Shown in pieces: positions 26,848-37,616 of a DNA stretch of 40,417 bases. The stretch is from Promethearchaeum sp. (GTDB lineage: Archaea; Asgardarchaeota; Lokiarchaeia; Sigyniarchaeales; Promethearchaeaceae). The stretch's first letter is position 1, and each line of letters opens with the position of its first letter. The notes beneath the pieces are model-generated. The model saw only the letters and a program-made list of their open reading frames with translations. It was not told the origin of the DNA and did not search any database. The position numbers and the translations under genes are program-made. The stretch lies in NCBI GenBank assembly GCA_030612265.1, contig JAUWOE010000006.1, positions 1 through 40,417 on the forward strand, in the 5' to 3' direction.

Positions 26848-28122
26848 ATGTTGAAAAATATCATTAAAGCTGTCCCTGATTATATGCCTTTAACTTCGCA
26901 AGATTTTATTCGACATTTTTCAAATCTTCTCACAATCAAACAATGGGATTTGTGGGTACAATATAAAGAATACACAAAAATCCTTGGTTATTCTTGTAGA
27001 TCATTATTTGAAACCGTCATGATTTATTATCAAAGAGATGATTTAGTGGTTGCTACCACCCCTTTAAACCATACATCCTTTAGAAATGCTATTGAAAAAT
27101 ATGTAAAGCCTGAAAATATACATACTATTGAGTTAAACAAAAAATTTAATAGAATTAAAAAAATGCCAGAGTTGGACCGATGTGATTTGGTAGTTGTTAC
27201 TCACTTGTTTGGACAAGACATGGATTTAACAAATTTAACAGATTTTAAGAAAAAACATAAGTGTGTTGTAATTGAAGACCGAGTTCAAGGCGGTACACGT
27301 GATCTGAAATTTAGTAATGACTTTATTGATATTTCACTTTATTCCATGGCTATGGATAAACGTCCTGTGGCAATGGGCGGGGGATATTTGCATGTCAAAA
27401 ATTTCCATAAGGATTTTATTACAAATTCAATAAAATTTATAGGAAATCTTCCTCTTGAAACCCCCCGAAGTCGGTTTAAGGAATTATTGAAAAAGATCCC
27501 TACGTTTTTATTTTATAACAATAGACCATTCTTGTTCCTTGGTTTCTGTATTGTAGACTTCCTTAGACAATTTAATAATCAAATTAACATACTGAACCTT
27601 ACACGTTCTTATCGTAAATCAAACCCTGGATTCAACCGTGTTAATTTCATGCAAAAACCTTCCTCGGGTTTATGCCAATCTATGTATGAGAATTTTAATA
27701 ATTATCACAAAATGGAAAAAAACTATGATATTAAATTTAAAACTTTCATAAATCAGTTTTCTCCTAAGTTAAAATCCTATTTCTTTCCATGGTTTCGGGG
27801 AGATAGCTGTTTGGGATCCTACGACACCATAATGATTGAAGAGGATCTTGTTTCTAGCTTTTTAAGCTATTTCACCAACCATAAAATTTCAACCATTGTC
27901 AATCCTTCGTATAAAATTTTTAATTCATCACATGAAAATGATTTAAAGGTTATCAAATTTAAAAATGGTATTGTTTATATACCCTCATTAGCGAATTTGA
28001 ATAAGGAAGAAATTATATATCTATCGACCAGGATTAAGCATTTCTACTTGAGATATGTTGCCCATCGAAAAAAGAGTATAAAAATAGAAAAAGAAATCCT
28101 TACCTATCCAGTTTTAAATTAG
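26848..28122 (+). CDS. DegT/DnrJ/EryC1-like (PLP aminotransferase fold) protein
   Basis: 'VVVTHLFGQDMDLTNLTDFKKKHKCVVIEDRVQG...SLYSMAMDKRPVAMGGGYLHV'. Confidence 0.6.
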   Translation: MLKNIIKAVPDYMPLTSQDFIRHFSNLLTIKQWDLWVQYKEYTKILGYSCRSLFETVMIYYQRDDLVVATTPLNHTSFRNAIEKYVKPENIHTIELNKKFNRIKKMPELDRCDLVVVTHLFGQDMDLTNLTDFKKKHKCVVIEDRVQGGTRDLKFSNDFIDISLYSMAMDKRPVAMGGGYLHVKNFHKDFITNSIKFIGNLPLETPRSRFKELLKKIPTFLFYNNRPFLFLGFCIVDFLRQFNNQINILNLTRSYRKSNPGFNRVNFMQKPSSGLCQSMYENFNNYHKMEKNYDIKFKTFINQFSPKLKSYFFPWFRGDSCLGSYDTIMIEEDLVSSFLSYFTNHKISTIVNPSYKIFNSSHENDLKVIKFKNGIVYIPSLANLNKEEIIYLSTRIKHFYLRYVAHRKKSIKIEKEILTYPVLN

Positions 28123-28325
28123 TGAGAAAAACATCCCTTCATTTTTTCCTTTAAAAAATTTATTTTCTGCAATTGGAAGATAAATAGATCAAAAGTAATA
28201 AGAAAAAGAAGAAAGATTGTCATTATTTTTGCTTAATTTTCATTATTTTTACTCCAATTGAAATTCATTCAATTTTTTCTAAATTTCATCATTAAATCCG
28301 CTTAAATTCTCATGGTTGATTATGA

Positions 28326-28754
28326 TTAGCATAGTATTTGCCTTAGTTTTTCTGCACATTCTTCCAGTATGGATACAACGGCATTTTCTGGTGGACCATC
28401 AGGATAAACTTTCAAAAATTCATCATTATAGTGACGTGGATGCACGTGGAGGTGTAAATGAGGTACTTCTTGAAAAGCTGCTGAACCAATAGAATGCCAA
28501 ACACTAATTCCATCATTGGGAAAACAAACTGATACAGCTTGTGTGATTTTGGACAAAGTGCTCATTAATGCGCCACCTGTGGTTGGATCCAATTCTCGGA
28601 TATCGTTAAAATGCTTTCTTGGAATTATCAAAGTATGACCGGGATGGAATTGTCGCCAGTCCATGAAAGCCAATGTTAGTTCATCTTTGTATACAATCGA
28701 AGCAAGATTATTATCATGCTCAATTTTGCAGAAGATACATTCTTCAGTTTTCAT
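28326..28754 (-). CDS. HIT-family (histidine triad) nucleotide-binding protein
   Basis: 'CIFCKIEHDNNLASIVYKDELTLAFMDWRQFHPGHTLIIPRKH' and 'HLHLHVHPRH' triad. Confidence 0.95.
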   Translation of the reverse strand: MKTEECIFCKIEHDNNLASIVYKDELTLAFMDWRQFHPGHTLIIPRKHFNDIRELDPTTGGALMSTLSKITQAVSVCFPNDGISVWHSIGSAAFQEVPHLHLHVHPRHYNDEFLKVYPDGPPENAVVSILEECAEKLRQILC

Positions 28755-29343
28755 TACTTAATATTTTATTAAGCTTCATTTTAGAGTTTATGACATTACT
28801 AACTGAAAATTTGGTTTAGATTGAGAGCGATGATGATATTTGGAGGGTTTCCTTACCAATGAAGGAAAAGTGTTAAGGGTTGGAAGGGACTTGGAACGGA
28901 CCAATTCATGCAAAGAAAGAGCAATTTCAATTGTTCTTCCTCCACCTTATAATGCCACTTAATTTTTCGGTTTTTTTTGTTCTTTTTGAGTAATATAAAT
29001 ATCGAACCAAGCAGATATAAAATAAAAAATCATTGAAAAAAAAGTAATATAGAATAAAGCAAAAAAAAAGGAGAGAAAAGAGATTATTATAGATATAATT
29101 ACGTAATCTAACCGCTGATATCTTGCTAAATTGCGGAGATTGAGAACCGTTGGATTATTTTTTCATCATATTTTCATTATATCTTAATAATACTTAGCGA
29201 TATTAATTGAATGCTACTATGTCATAGTTAAAAATTGGCGATTTCAATCCATAAATCACGTTCACTAAGGAATAGTGAATTTTACAGCATTTAACTCAAC
29301 AATATAACCACCAATCCACCAATACCATCAGATTATCCAGATA

Positions 29344-29390
29344 ATCCGCCTCTATATATCATATCCGCCTCATCAATACGAATCCGCTTC
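29344..29390. repeat. Short 19-bp period repeat, three copies
   Basis: atccgcctc at 29344, atccgcctc at 29363, atccgcttc at 29382. Confidence 0.6.
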
Positions 29391-29411
29391 CTCATAAAGG
29401 GACACCCGAAT

Positions 29412-29429
29412 CAGTGGGTTTACCCACTG
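29412..29429. other. GC-rich hairpin CAGTGGG-TTTA-CCCACTG
   Basis: Perfect 7-bp stem with 4-nt loop in an AT-rich intergenic region. Confidence 0.6.
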
Positions 29430-29736
29430 GATGGAGGGTATATATTAAAATCCAATTAAAAACTGATATCTGACAACTGATAACTTATTTTAAGGATAGC
29501 CTCACTTCGGAGCAGGCTCCTTCGTTCAGCAGTGATGTTATGATGGGAGAGCTAAGGCAGTCTAGATATGATGGAGGTGGTGATATTATTGGGGTGTTAT
29601 GATGGTTTTTTGAGCAGAAAGAGAAAAAATGACCGAGAATTACTCAGTCAGATGGTCATCTACACCTAGATGCGGATAATCGTAATTTATATATTATAGG
29701 AAAGTTTTTTTATTTATTTTTGAATATTTTAGGTGA

Positions 29737-30270
29737 ATGGATCCTAAAACTGAATCTGATTCCACAACAAGTCATCAACATAAATTAATTAAAAAATCAA
29801 AAAAAACAGAGAAAACAGAGAAAACAAAGAAAACAATAAAATTCTCTCATGATGAAATAGTCAAGAAATTAAATGGGAGAACTCTAATGATTTATTTTGT
29901 AATGTTGAATAAGGGCTCAATCGGTGTTAGAGAACTTCAACGACATTTGGAATTATCATCCCCTAGTGTTGCTCGATATCATTTGGATAAACTTGTAGAA
30001 TTAGAATTAGTAGAAAACCGTAGTGGAGTATATACCCTAATTAGAAAAGCAGATATACCGGTTTTAACATCTTGGGTATTATTTGGGAAGAGATTATTAC
30101 CCAGAGTATTATTTATAGCAATATTTTTCTCTATTTTCTTTTTAGGTTATCTCATTTTCGTATTCCGTTTTTGGAATCGTGATAGTTCGTTTGTAATCTT
30201 ATTTGGAATAATAATTGTTGGTTACCTATGGACGGATGTTATATTACAACTAAAAAATAGACCAATTTAG
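29737..30270 (+). CDS. Winged-helix transcription regulator with two C-terminal TM segments
   Basis: 'GSIGVRELQRHLELSSPSVARYHLDKLVELELVENRSGVYTL' wHTH followed by two hydrophobic helices. Confidence 0.8.
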   Translation: MDPKTESDSTTSHQHKLIKKSKKTEKTEKTKKTIKFSHDEIVKKLNGRTLMIYFVMLNKGSIGVRELQRHLELSSPSVARYHLDKLVELELVENRSGVYTLIRKADIPVLTSWVLFGKRLLPRVLFIAIFFSIFFLGYLIFVFRFWNRDSSFVILFGIIIVGYLWTDVILQLKNRPI

Positions 30271-30394
30271 CATCCATATTCATTTTTCAATAACAATTTT
30301 TCACTGTTCTAAGTTTTTTTCTAGTGTTCTAAACTGTAGTATAAAATGATGCAAATCCTTGAAATCTTTATAGGTTATTTTTGTTGATAAAAAT

Positions 30395-33300
30395 ATGAAA
30401 CTTACAAAAAAAAAGGAATATGCAGGATTATTACTAATAATTCTTTCCCTTCAGCTTATTTCGCTGAGTATTAGCGTTCTTGGTATTTCAAATAGTAATT
30501 CTACTATAGGAACCTCGGAATCTTTTTCAAACCCAGAAAATAATGAAGAATCGCACTCTTCTCCTTTTCATTTTCCTATTGATAGATCATCTCCTTTGAT
30601 GACAGAAGAAGATTTAAATTCAGAAAAATTGAATGAAACTGCGCCGAAATCTTCTTATTATTATGATTTTAAAGATTATGCTGTGACTATTAATTTAGAT
30701 AAAAGCGCAGTCTCTATCGGTGAGCAAATCAAAATAGAATTAACTGTATTAATGAATTTAACAGCTGTAAATAATGAATATATTTCAATACAGGTTTATA
30801 ACGGTTTTTATAGGAATTACAATTACTGGTATGATAATTATTATGAAGTAAGTTCACCGATATATGAAACACAAGTATATACTGACAGTAATGGTCAAGC
30901 CTCCTTAACTTTTAGTGATACCTCTGATGAGGGTTTATACACAATTTATGCTTCTGCAAATAATTACCAAACTTACAAGGAGTTTACCGTAGGAAATACC
31001 GGTATTTTTTGTAAAGGACCATTATATTATAATGATGATCAAGAGTATAGAGCTGCAGTTCAGCTAGTAGATCTTACTGATTTTTCATCCTTACCTTTTG
31101 CCAATTTTAGCTATACGTTCTCTTATTATAATTATGATGTTGCATCATGGACCGATTTTACAACAAATCAGATACAAGTGGATGCAAATGGTTATGGTGT
31201 AATAGATTCTGTAATCCCACAGCAAGAAGATGATTATTATAGTTACTATAGCACTCTTAAACTAACAATCCAATTGGTAGAAAATAACACCAAATTTACA
31301 ACTTTTATTTACAAATCTTGGAATTATTACTATTACAGTTTATGGAATGGTGAGCAAAAAACCAATCAAGATCCAATCCAATATATAGTCTCTACTGATA
31401 AAACGATATATAATCCAGGTGAAACAATACACCTTCGTTCCTTAGTTTTAGAATATTCATTTATGGAAGAATCACGAATTGCTTTAATGAATTATCCAGT
31501 AAATCTCACAATAATTAATCCAAGTGAACTTGCCTTCTTTTGGACATCAGTTTCAACAGATAATAATGGAGTTTTGAAATTTGATATTCCTCTCGATAAT
31601 GATTGTGAATTAGGTATTTACGGAGTAGAATTTGACATATCTGGCAATCAATATCGCTATAATATTAAGGTTGAGCATTATGTTAAACCTGTTTTTCGAG
31701 TGAGTATCAATACTAATGGCAAAGATTACTATCCAAAAGATGATAGTATATTTGCAAGCAAAACCGTGTTTGAAGGCACAGTTGTTGTATTTTATTATTT
31801 TGGCCAACCCGTTGTTGATGCATCTGTTGAGTTAACCATCAAAGACTACTCAGGAGAAAACAAATTGCAAATTTCAGGAAAAACAAACGGTGAAGGTCAG
31901 TTTTATTTTTCAATAAATTTGGATTCAATTAAGGATCTTGATTATAGTTTTAGTGCTCAAGCTGATGTAATCGATATTTATGGAAGAGAAGCACTTACTT
32001 CAAGACATTTCTCGCGTTTTGAAGAAATTTACGCTTATGGCTATCTTTCTAATTGGGCACCTAAACCCAGTGAATCCTTGGAATATTATTTTAATGTATA
32101 TCAATTTCTTGCGAGCCCAGATGATTATGGCTGGTGGAATTATGATTTTAATCCACTGGTTAATGTTAGCACAAAAATTGAAATCTATGGTGTTCATGAA
32201 TATCCAATTATATTTACCACAATTACTAATAAAGATCTACTCCAAACATATTTTCAATCTACAAATATCTATGGCGGAGGTAAATTAGAATTCAATTTGC
32301 CATTTAATGATATATCTTCATATCATTTCTTCGAAATAAGTATAACAATTACTCTTAACGATGGTCGTGAAACTGAATCTTCTACTTATTTTAGATATAA
32401 GAAATATAGTTTGGATATAGATATTCAAACCGAATCTTTGAATAAAGGTGAAGATTTCAAGTTCTCGGCGACTTATAAGGATACATTAAGCGGAGCAGAT
32501 CAAACTGGAGAAGGTAGAATATATATTTATCAATCTGATCACCAATTACTGGGTCAAGCTTCTATAGTTATTACAGGGACTGAAGATTTTGAGGTTCCTA
32601 TATCGAATTATTCACCAGATGGAACATATTATATTTATAGTTATGTTTATTCTCGATCTAATCCGTTTTTTGGAGGTTTTTATTATAATTGGGCGCATGA
32701 AACATTTGAAGTGGGAACTTCCAATTCTATTTCTATTACATCAAATAGATCAACAAGCGAAAATAAATATTCTATAGATGTTTCACTCGGGGATATTGTA
32801 GAAATTTCTGGGACAACTGATGTTCCAACAAATCTCCCTGTATACTTAGAAATTTATAAACGCGGACTTGTTTCTTCAGTTCCAATGAGCGTGGATGGAG
32901 AAGGTGAATTTTCATATTTACTACCAATCATTGGTGAGTATGGTCCAGATTTTACGTTAATGGTTTATACAATTTCAGAATCTGGAAAACTCTATGAAGA
33001 TATACTGATTTTTCATATCCAATACGATTCAGGATTTACACTAACTACAGATAAGGAGATATATGAACCGGGAGATGATATTACTCTAACAATTACTCCA
33101 GAGAAAAATACTTCTACTCTATTATCTATTTCATTTATTGATAGCAGTGTTCTTGATGTAGAACCTGAAGATGATTCAGAATTAGCCTATTTCAAGATGC
33201 ATTCGTATGGTGCCTATATAAGTTCATCAAGTTCTTGGGGTAGTGGGTTCGATGCTGAATCTTATTGGTGGATTGATTATGATTACAACACCGGTGGTAT

Positions 33301-36300
33301 GTGGGACTATTACTACCTCTATGGTGGTGATTTAGCTTATGATATTGAGGGAGTTTCAAACGAAAGAGACAGTGAACTAGGTTCTCGAGAACCACCAACA
33401 TTTGATGACCTTCTATTAAGTTTTGATACGGAAATTAGAAAAAACATTTCAGAGTCTGCTAATTGGATACCTTCAATGATTATTTCAGAAACTGTAAACT
33501 TAACATTCCATCTTCCAGATAACATTGGAGAATGGACAATTAGAGTAGTTGGAAATGGAATAAATGAAGGAGGTTCTGTATTTTGGGGTAATGTTGAAAC
33601 TTTACAGATAAAAACATTTTTACCATTTTTTATCGAATTTGATATACCACAACCTGTAATTCAAGATGATATTTTAACGATAAAGGGATATGTATATAAT
33701 TATATTGGTCAAGATGTCTATGCCACAATTGCAATTAATGCCACTGGTTCCACTGTACTTAACCGTGAAGTTCAAGAACTATTTATCCCTAACGGATTTG
33801 TTTCAGAGGTCGAATTCTCGGTGTATTGTAGTGAGCCTTTTATGCAAGATATTATATTACTCGCTGCCACTAACGTTTCTGGAACTCTTTATTCTGATGC
33901 TAAACAACTCTCCATTTATATTGAACCCAATGGAATTGAAATCAGAAATAGAACAGTTGGTTTTTTAAATGCATCTGATGTTTCCACTTCTTTGAATTAT
34001 ACATTGGATCCGATGGCAATATACCATAAAGAAACGCTAGCGATTTATAGTGATCTTATGGATATCTCAATAGAAAGCTGGTCTTCATTAATTGGGTATC
34101 CCTATGGTTGCATTGAACAGACAATTTCAAAATTACTTCCAACAGCTTTAATATATAAATATCTTTTAGAGACAGATCAGCTAACGGATGACTTTGAAAG
34201 AGAGATAAATTCTATGATTTTAAGTGGTATAAATAGAGTATATGGATTTCAACACTCTGATGGCGGATGGGGTTGGTGGGATGATGATGAATCTAAAGTT
34301 TTAATGACATCAATCGTTTTATATGCTTTAAATCAGATTAATGAAGCAGGTTTTAGGATTAACAGTAATGTATTAGATAATGGATTAAATTATTTGCTTG
34401 ATCAACAAGATGTTAGTGGAAGCTGGGAATTTCAATATTATTCTGCCAATGAATTCGAATCCACGGCTTTTACACTAAGAGCTTTACTTTCTTCATCAGA
34501 AATAACTACGGCAATGCATACTTCAATTAACTTAGCCATAAATAGATTAGAAACAATATGGGAATCTCCGAATAATAGAAGTTCTTATGGTGCAGCTTTG
34601 TTATACATTGCTACAGCTGGTACTGATTATGAAAATTCTACTTTTAATGATGATTTAATAGATTTTTTGAAAAACAACTATGTAGTTTTGTTAGATACAA
34701 TTTACTGGGATAGCCCTCAAGAGGATTATTGGTACTGGAGAAATTTAGGTAATAATATCGAAATTACATCTTACGCAGCATGGGCACTTTCCTTAGACGA
34801 TTTCTCACTAAACTATCCACTCATAAAGAAAGCAGTTAAATTTATAATTGAAAAACGCAATAGATGGGGTTGGATGACTACTGCCGATACATCCGCAGCA
34901 ATAAGTAGTTTAACTGCCATAAATAATCTAACCAGTTCATTAGAAATTGTTGATTTTGAAGGAAACTCCAAAATTAATGTTAATAATGCAGAGAACCCCC
35001 AATTTGATATTAATTTAACTGAAACAAGCCATCACCCAAATGAGATTCAATTGAGTCTTTCAGATTTTATTAATTATGGGTCCAATTCAGTAAATATTTC
35101 GCTAAATGGAACCGGACAGATCTCTTATATACTAACCTCGGTTCAAATTTTGAGATCGAATCCAGTAGTTGAAATTCCTGAAATAATTGAAGTAAAAACA
35201 AGTGAAAACTTCTATCTACTAGTTAATTTCACAGAAATTGATCCAAGAATGCCTTTGATTGATACAACAGCTTCAATTGTTGGTATTCCCGAAAATATGA
35301 CTGATCCCAGTGGTGTATACACTTTGAACGCACCTATTATAGTTGATGGTAATCAACTTCCATTTGCTCTGCAAGCACCAGATAAAGAAGGTACATATAC
35401 TATTGAAGGAATATCCGTATCTGGGTTTATAGAATTCTTAAATCCGATAGATAATTCAACTTCGCGTCAGCTTTTCCATAAAACTCTTGGTCCCATTACT
35501 GTAATTGTTAGCGAAAATTCAGTTCCAAGCTCTTCAAATATTTACGAAGGATATTCAGCTTATTTATTAACAGAATCATATGAGTTAATGAAAACAGCAA
35601 TTGAAAGTAGTGAAGCTTATGATATTTTGATTTCAAAACAAATTTCAAAATACACTAATTTAATTCCTGGAGATATTTTAACAGTATCAATTAATATAGC
35701 CAATAATGAAGATATTTTACAATTCTATGCACTTGATGATGATATACCCGCAGGAACAGTATTTTTGGAAGATTCAATTGAAATATCGGGATTTACTGAT
35801 GATTCCGAAGTAACCTTTGATATGACAACTTCTGGTATTCATTTCTTCTTTCCAACTATTCCATCTGGTATATTTGAGATAAAATATCAAATACAAGTTG
35901 ATAGCATTAAAAATTCAAATCCAGGAAAATGCACTTTATGGGGGATGTATGATGATTTAGAAATTTCCACAAACACTCAGATTTTAGAGAATATCCCTCG
36001 CAAATTCTATATTAACCATTCTTTATACTTGGATCACATTTTACCGGTAATTTCTAAAATAGATACAAGTCAAAATCTTGATTCTGATGAAATCCAAGTC
36101 AAAATTGATATAAATGCAGTTGATAATAATCAAATACAAAAGATTCGTGTTGTATTCTCTCAATCGTCTGGATGGCGCGCTATAACCTACTATTCAAAAG
36201 AAAATATTGAAAAATTTACTATATTGCTTACTGATCTTGAAAATGTGGATTCTACTATTGGATATTATATAGAGATTGTTGATATTTACGGAAATATAAT

Positions 36301-36541
36301 AACCAGTAATGTGTTATCGATCAAAGTTTACTCAACATTAGTTCCATATCTTGTTATTTGTCTTTTAATCGGGATATCAATTGGTCTGGCAGGCATAGTT
36401 TCATTAAAATATAAGAAAAAAATGGAAAAACAGCAAGATCTTGGAGAAGAACTAGACACTGATGAGTTAAAAAAACAGCAAAAAATTACCTTTCTTGAAA
36501 ATTCCGATGAAGAAATGAAAGAACATAAAGATAAATTATAA
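30395..36541 (+). CDS. Alpha-2-macroglobulin-like surface protein with thioester domain and C-terminal TM anchor
   Basis: 2048 aa; signal-like N-terminus; MG-type segments 'FTLTTDKEIYEPGDDITLTITP'; 'YPYGCIEQTISKLLPTALIYKYL' CxEQ thioester; 'GGWGWWDDDESKVLMTSIVLYAL' TED helices; C-terminal TM 'VPYLVICLLIGISIGLAGIVSL'. Confidence 0.88.
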   Translation: MKLTKKKEYAGLLLIILSLQLISLSISVLGISNSNSTIGTSESFSNPENNEESHSSPFHFPIDRSSPLMTEEDLNSEKLNETAPKSSYYYDFKDYAVTINLDKSAVSIGEQIKIELTVLMNLTAVNNEYISIQVYNGFYRNYNYWYDNYYEVSSPIYETQVYTDSNGQASLTFSDTSDEGLYTIYASANNYQTYKEFTVGNTGIFCKGPLYYNDDQEYRAAVQLVDLTDFSSLPFANFSYTFSYYNYDVASWTDFTTNQIQVDANGYGVIDSVIPQQEDDYYSYYSTLKLTIQLVENNTKFTTFIYKSWNYYYYSLWNGEQKTNQDPIQYIVSTDKTIYNPGETIHLRSLVLEYSFMEESRIALMNYPVNLTIINPSELAFFWTSVSTDNNGVLKFDIPLDNDCELGIYGVEFDISGNQYRYNIKVEHYVKPVFRVSINTNGKDYYPKDDSIFASKTVFEGTVVVFYYFGQPVVDASVELTIKDYSGENKLQISGKTNGEGQFYFSINLDSIKDLDYSFSAQADVIDIYGREALTSRHFSRFEEIYAYGYLSNWAPKPSESLEYYFNVYQFLASPDDYGWWNYDFNPLVNVSTKIEIYGVHEYPIIFTTITNKDLLQTYFQSTNIYGGGKLEFNLPFNDISSYHFFEISITITLNDGRETESSTYFRYKKYSLDIDIQTESLNKGEDFKFSATYKDTLSGADQTGEGRIYIYQSDHQLLGQASIVITGTEDFEVPISNYSPDGTYYIYSYVYSRSNPFFGGFYYNWAHETFEVGTSNSISITSNRSTSENKYSIDVSLGDIVEISGTTDVPTNLPVYLEIYKRGLVSSVPMSVDGEGEFSYLLPIIGEYGPDFTLMVYTISESGKLYEDILIFHIQYDSGFTLTTDKEIYEPGDDITLTITPEKNTSTLLSISFIDSSVLDVEPEDDSELAYFKMHSYGAYISSSSSWGSGFDAESYWWIDYDYNTGGMWDYYYLYGGDLAYDIEGVSNERDSELGSREPPTFDDLLLSFDTEIRKNISESANWIPSMIISETVNLTFHLPDNIGEWTIRVVGNGINEGGSVFWGNVETLQIKTFLPFFIEFDIPQPVIQDDILTIKGYVYNYIGQDVYATIAINATGSTVLNREVQELFIPNGFVSEVEFSVYCSEPFMQDIILLAATNVSGTLYSDAKQLSIYIEPNGIEIRNRTVGFLNASDVSTSLNYTLDPMAIYHKETLAIYSDLMDISIESWSSLIGYPYGCIEQTISKLLPTALIYKYLLETDQLTDDFEREINSMILSGINRVYGFQHSDGGWGWWDDDESKVLMTSIVLYALNQINEAGFRINSNVLDNGLNYLLDQQDVSGSWEFQYYSANEFESTAFTLRALLSSSEITTAMHTSINLAINRLETIWESPNNRSSYGAALLYIATAGTDYENSTFNDDLIDFLKNNYVVLLDTIYWDSPQEDYWYWRNLGNNIEITSYAAWALSLDDFSLNYPLIKKAVKFIIEKRNRWGWMTTADTSAAISSLTAINNLTSSLEIVDFEGNSKINVNNAENPQFDINLTETSHHPNEIQLSLSDFINYGSNSVNISLNGTGQISYILTSVQILRSNPVVEIPEIIEVKTSENFYLLVNFTEIDPRMPLIDTTASIVGIPENMTDPSGVYTLNAPIIVDGNQLPFALQAPDKEGTYTIEGISVSGFIEFLNPIDNSTSRQLFHKTLGPITVIVSENSVPSSSNIYEGYSAYLLTESYELMKTAIESSEAYDILISKQISKYTNLIPGDILTVSINIANNEDILQFYALDDDIPAGTVFLEDSIEISGFTDDSEVTFDMTTSGIHFFFPTIPSGIFEIKYQIQVDSIKNSNPGKCTLWGMYDDLEISTNTQILENIPRKFYINHSLYLDHILPVISKIDTSQNLDSDEIQVKIDINAVDNNQIQKIRVVFSQSSGWRAITYYSKENIEKFTILLTDLENVDSTIGYYIEIVDIYGNIITSNVLSIKVYSTLVPYLVICLLIGISIGLAGIVSLKYKKKMEKQQDLGEELDTDELKKQQKITFLENSDEEMKEHKDKL

Positions 36542-36599
36542 TTTCTCATTTCTTCTTTTTTTAATTATTTTTAAAATTTACAATTCTTTTAAATCTATT

Positions 36600-36983
36600 A
36601 TGGATCTTCGAGAAAAATTAATTCGACAATTTTGGGCATATTTGGATAAACAAAAATTTGAATCCGTACGGTCTTTATTACATGAAGAATTTGAACTTAT
36701 TTGGGAAACCACAGAAGAGATTTTTCCATCTCGTGATGCATTAATTAACGTAAATCGTGATTATCCCGGAAATTGGCACACCATTCCTCAAAGAATTGAA
36801 TTATTTGATAAAGGCGCAGTAAGTGTCGTATTAGTCTATTCTGATGACATTCAAGAACGATTTTATGCGACATCTTTTTATAAATTTAAGGATAATCTCA
36901 TTTGTAAAATTACTGAATATTGGGCTACAATTGAAATAGCTCCTGAATGGCGTAAGAAGTACTCGATTTCAAAAAATAGGTGA
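36600..36983 (+). CDS. NTF2-like/SnoaL-like small protein
   Basis: 'QFWAYLDKQKFESVRSLLHEEFELIWETTEEIFPSRDALINVNRDYPGNW'. Confidence 0.7.
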   Translation: MDLREKLIRQFWAYLDKQKFESVRSLLHEEFELIWETTEEIFPSRDALINVNRDYPGNWHTIPQRIELFDKGAVSVVLVYSDDIQERFYATSFYKFKDNLICKITEYWATIEIAPEWRKKYSISKNR

Positions 36984-37018
36984 TTTTGTTGTTCTATAGA
37001 TTATTGCTAAAAAATATA

Positions 37019-37507
37019 TTAGTCGTTAAATTCATTTGCACCACATATTGAACAGAATTTTGCATCATTTGGCATTTCTCCACCACAATATCTGCAAAAC
37101 TTGGTTTGATGACTTATTTTTTGTGGTTGTGGAGATGGAGGTGTTTGAGTCTGAGCATATTGTGGTTGTCCATATTTTTGTTGCTCATATCGGGTTTGTC
37201 CTTGTTGAGGGTGTCCATATTGGACTGCATTTATTTGAGGTCCTGAAGATCCATATATTCCCCCTTGTTCTCCAACTGGATTTTCTGCCCGGGCAATTAT
37301 ATAAATAATTAATCCACAACATCCGAAAAAGAAAATTAAAATAAGCCAAAGAACCGGTTCCATGTTTCTTTGTTTGGCATCTTTATACACCCAAACCATA
37401 ACCAAAAGGTATATTATCAGGATGATGATTAGTATGCCCATAAAATTAAATGTTAGGCTAGGTCCACTATTATATTCTACTGTTTCATAACCCATTTTTT
37501 TCATCAT
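37019..37507 (-). CDS. Membrane protein with PQ-rich linker and C-terminal zinc ribbon
   Basis: Two TM segments, 'QPQYAQTQTPPSPQPQ', then 'KFCRYCGGEMPNDAKFCSICGA'. Confidence 0.75.
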   Translation of the reverse strand: MMKKMGYETVEYNSGPSLTFNFMGILIIILIIYLLVMVWVYKDAKQRNMEPVLWLILIFFFGCCGLIIYIIARAENPVGEQGGIYGSSGPQINAVQYGHPQQGQTRYEQQKYGQPQYAQTQTPPSPQPQKISHQTKFCRYCGGEMPNDAKFCSICGANEFND

Positions 37508-37616
37508 TCATTATTTACTATTTATTAATAAATTAAGAATACTAATTATTATATCTATTGGTCTTTTAAAGTATTGAGAATTATACCATATATAATCTTG
37601 TCATTGTTGATATATA

